This document shows, piece by piece, positions 12,221 through 13,462 of a DNA stretch of 13,462 bases (positions are counted from its first letter, which is position 1; every line of letters begins with the position of its first letter). The position numbers and the translations under genes were made by a program. The DNA is from Proteobacteria bacterium UBA3588 (lineage in GTDB: Bacteria; Pseudomonadota; Gammaproteobacteria; Thiohalomonadales; Thiohalomonadaceae), in NCBI GenBank assembly GCA_002376325.1, contig DFMR01000153.1:9406-22867 (forward strand). The letters run 5' to 3'. A model generated the notes under the pieces. The model was not told where the DNA came from and did not search any database. It worked only from the letters and a program-made list of their open reading frames with translations.

Positions 12221-13459
12221 ATGGAACATACGATAAAGAAAATAGCCGTTGGACAGCTCCGCCCCGGGATGTACATTCACGACCTCAATTGCGGCTGGAT
12301 GGATCACCCGTTTATCGCCAATAAATTTCTAATCAATAGCTTAGATACGGTTAAGCAGATAGCGGCGCTGGGCATCAAAGAGCTCTACATCGATACGACG
12401 AAAGGCACGGACGTCAGTGACGCCCCGGCCCGCGAGGAGGTCCAGGCCGAACTGCAGCAGCGCCTGGAGCGCGTCGGCAAGCATCCTTCGGACGGTTCCG
12501 GCAACGTCGTCAGCGTGCGCGAAGAGCGCACCTATGCCGCCAGCGTTCAACTCGAAGCCTCCCGTCTGGTGACCAACATCATGCGCGACGTGCGCCTGGG
12601 CAAGCAGATCGAGGTGGAGCGTGTCGGCCATGTGGTGAACGACATGGTCTCGTCCATCTTCCGCAACCCCCATGCGCTGCTGAGCCTGGGACGCATTCGG
12701 CAGATGGACCAGTACACCTTCGAGCATTCGGTGAGCGTTGCCGTACTGCTGATCTCGTTTGCCAAGGAGTTGGGGCTGGAGCGCTCCGTTATTCAGGAGA
12801 TTGGGGTCGGTGCACTGCTGCACGACATCGGCAAACTGCAGATTCCCGACCACATTCTCAACAAGCCGGGACGCCTTAGCGAGGATGAATTCGTCATCAT
12901 GCGCCGCCACGTGGAGTACAGTCGCGAACTGCTGGAACAGACCGGAGGGGTGTCCGCCACCGCCATTGCGGTCGCCGCCCAGCACCACGAGCGCTACGAC
13001 GGCAGCGGTTATCCCGACAAACTCAGCGGCGACGCCATCAGCACCTATGGCCAGATGGCCGCCATCGTCGACGTCTACGACGCAATTTCCGCCGATCGCT
13101 GCTATCACAAGGGCGAGCCGCCCACCGTGGTGCTGCGCCGTATCCTGGAGTGGAGCAAATTCCACTTCAATCAGCCGTTGGTCCATCAATTCATCCGCTG
13201 CGTGGGTATCTATCCGGTCGGCACCGTGGTGCGCCTGGAGAGCGGGCGCCTCGGCGTGGTGATGGAACCGGGCGAGAAAGGGCCCCTCTACCCCGTCGTC
13301 CGCGTGGTCTATGACACCAACAGGAACCGTTTTATCAACGCCCACGACATCGACCTTTCCAATCCGATCACCCGCAGCGGCGACGATCGCATCGTCGGCG
13401 CCGAGTCGCCGGAGCGTTGGAACATCAAGGTCGACGTGGTCATGAAGTCAGCGCTTTGA
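12221..13459 (+). CDS. HD-GYP domain cyclic-di-GMP phosphodiesterase with DUF3391 N-terminus
   Basis: This is a 412-residue cytoplasmic protein. The N-terminal DUF3391 region (about 1-130) starts IKKIAVGQLRPGMYIHDLN, the usual opening of this family. The HD-GYP domain (about 165-330) has EHSVSVAVLL (168-177), the metal-binding HDIGK (201-205), and HHERYDGSGYP (255-265), which fits the HHExxDGxGYP signature with every key residue present. A DVYDAISADRCY segment (284-295) follows. The family hydrolyses cyclic-di-GMP to pGpG or GMP, opposing GGDEF proteins such as the one at 1228. The C-terminal 80 residues form a beta-rich segment (VGTVVRLESGRLGVV). The ATG at 12221 has GAGAG four bases upstream; a GTG at 12203 in frame is less likely. 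It may be co-transcribed with the upstream L,D-transpeptidase gene. It is complete, ending three bases before the window edge. Confidence 0.92.
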   Translation: MEHTIKKIAVGQLRPGMYIHDLNCGWMDHPFIANKFLINSLDTVKQIAALGIKELYIDTTKGTDVSDAPAREEVQAELQQRLERVGKHPSDGSGNVVSVREERTYAASVQLEASRLVTNIMRDVRLGKQIEVERVGHVVNDMVSSIFRNPHALLSLGRIRQMDQYTFEHSVSVAVLLISFAKELGLERSVIQEIGVGALLHDIGKLQIPDHILNKPGRLSEDEFVIMRRHVEYSRELLEQTGGVSATAIAVAAQHHERYDGSGYPDKLSGDAISTYGQMAAIVDVYDAISADRCYHKGEPPTVVLRRILEWSKFHFNQPLVHQFIRCVGIYPVGTVVRLESGRLGVVMEPGEKGPLYPVVRVVYDTNRNRFINAHDIDLSNPITRSGDDRIVGAESPERWNIKVDVVMKSAL

Positions 13460-13462
13460 TGA

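Noticed and set aside
12341..13345. Long minus-strand frame (334 codons) opposite the HD-GYP gene
   Set aside because: Antisense shadow; the plus strand has intact HD and GYP motifs.

Overview
The window looks like chromosomal core DNA of a moderately GC-rich gammaproteobacterium. CysM, RlmD, DusC and FbaB all read as close relatives of the Enterobacteria/Pseudomonas-type proteins, the histidine phosphotransfer protein resembles the C-terminal domain of BarA-type kinases, and a CTGT-N8-ACAG LexA box of the gammaproteobacterial type is present. I cannot assign a genus. No tRNA, rRNA, transposase, integrase or CRISPR array is visible.

Layout. At the left edge, on the minus strand, a CYTH triphosphatase-type gene overlaps the start of an L,D-transpeptidase gene that runs off the window (1-834). 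After a 393-bp spacer comes a plus-strand pair that overlaps by 13 nt: a zinc-sensing diguanylate cyclase of the DgcZ type and a small cupin (1228-2480). Next are a secreted phosphoesterase (2568-3413) whose 3' end runs into a dispersed repeat, a repeat-bearing spacer, and dusC (3727-4662). Then follows the most unusual stretch: a sigma70-like promoter overlapped by a LexA box (4794-4822), about 200 nt of hairpin-rich leader, and an XRE-type regulator gene (5025-5354). A DUF1451/YbeL-like zinc-ribbon gene (5603-6109) follows with its own candidate promoter.

From 6110 to 9657 the genes lie on the minus strand: a repeat cluster, rlmD, a REP-like palindrome, a DEDDy exonuclease and cysM. Divergent from cysM is a stand-alone HPt protein (9798-10130), which converges on fbaB (10181-11230) across a perfect 15-bp hairpin. 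The right end carries a periplasmic L,D-transpeptidase with an SH3-like N-terminal region (11373-12152) and an HD-GYP phosphodiesterase (12221-13459).

Themes. Cyclic-di-GMP turnover is represented on both sides: synthesis by the CZB-GGEEF protein and predicted degradation by the HD-GYP protein. Two L,D-transpeptidases act on peptidoglycan cross-linking. dusC and rlmD are RNA-modification housekeeping genes. cysM and fbaB are central metabolism. At least three dispersed-repeat families sit in the spacers: a CTCTCGCC-AGACGCCAAG-type unit with five copies, a GTAGGAG/GCCGCGAT REP-like palindrome with two half-copies, and a CCCTCTC/GAGAGGG unit.

The best candidate for something undescribed is the SOS-controlled structured leader in front of the XRE gene. 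The zinc-cyclase/cupin pair is the next best.
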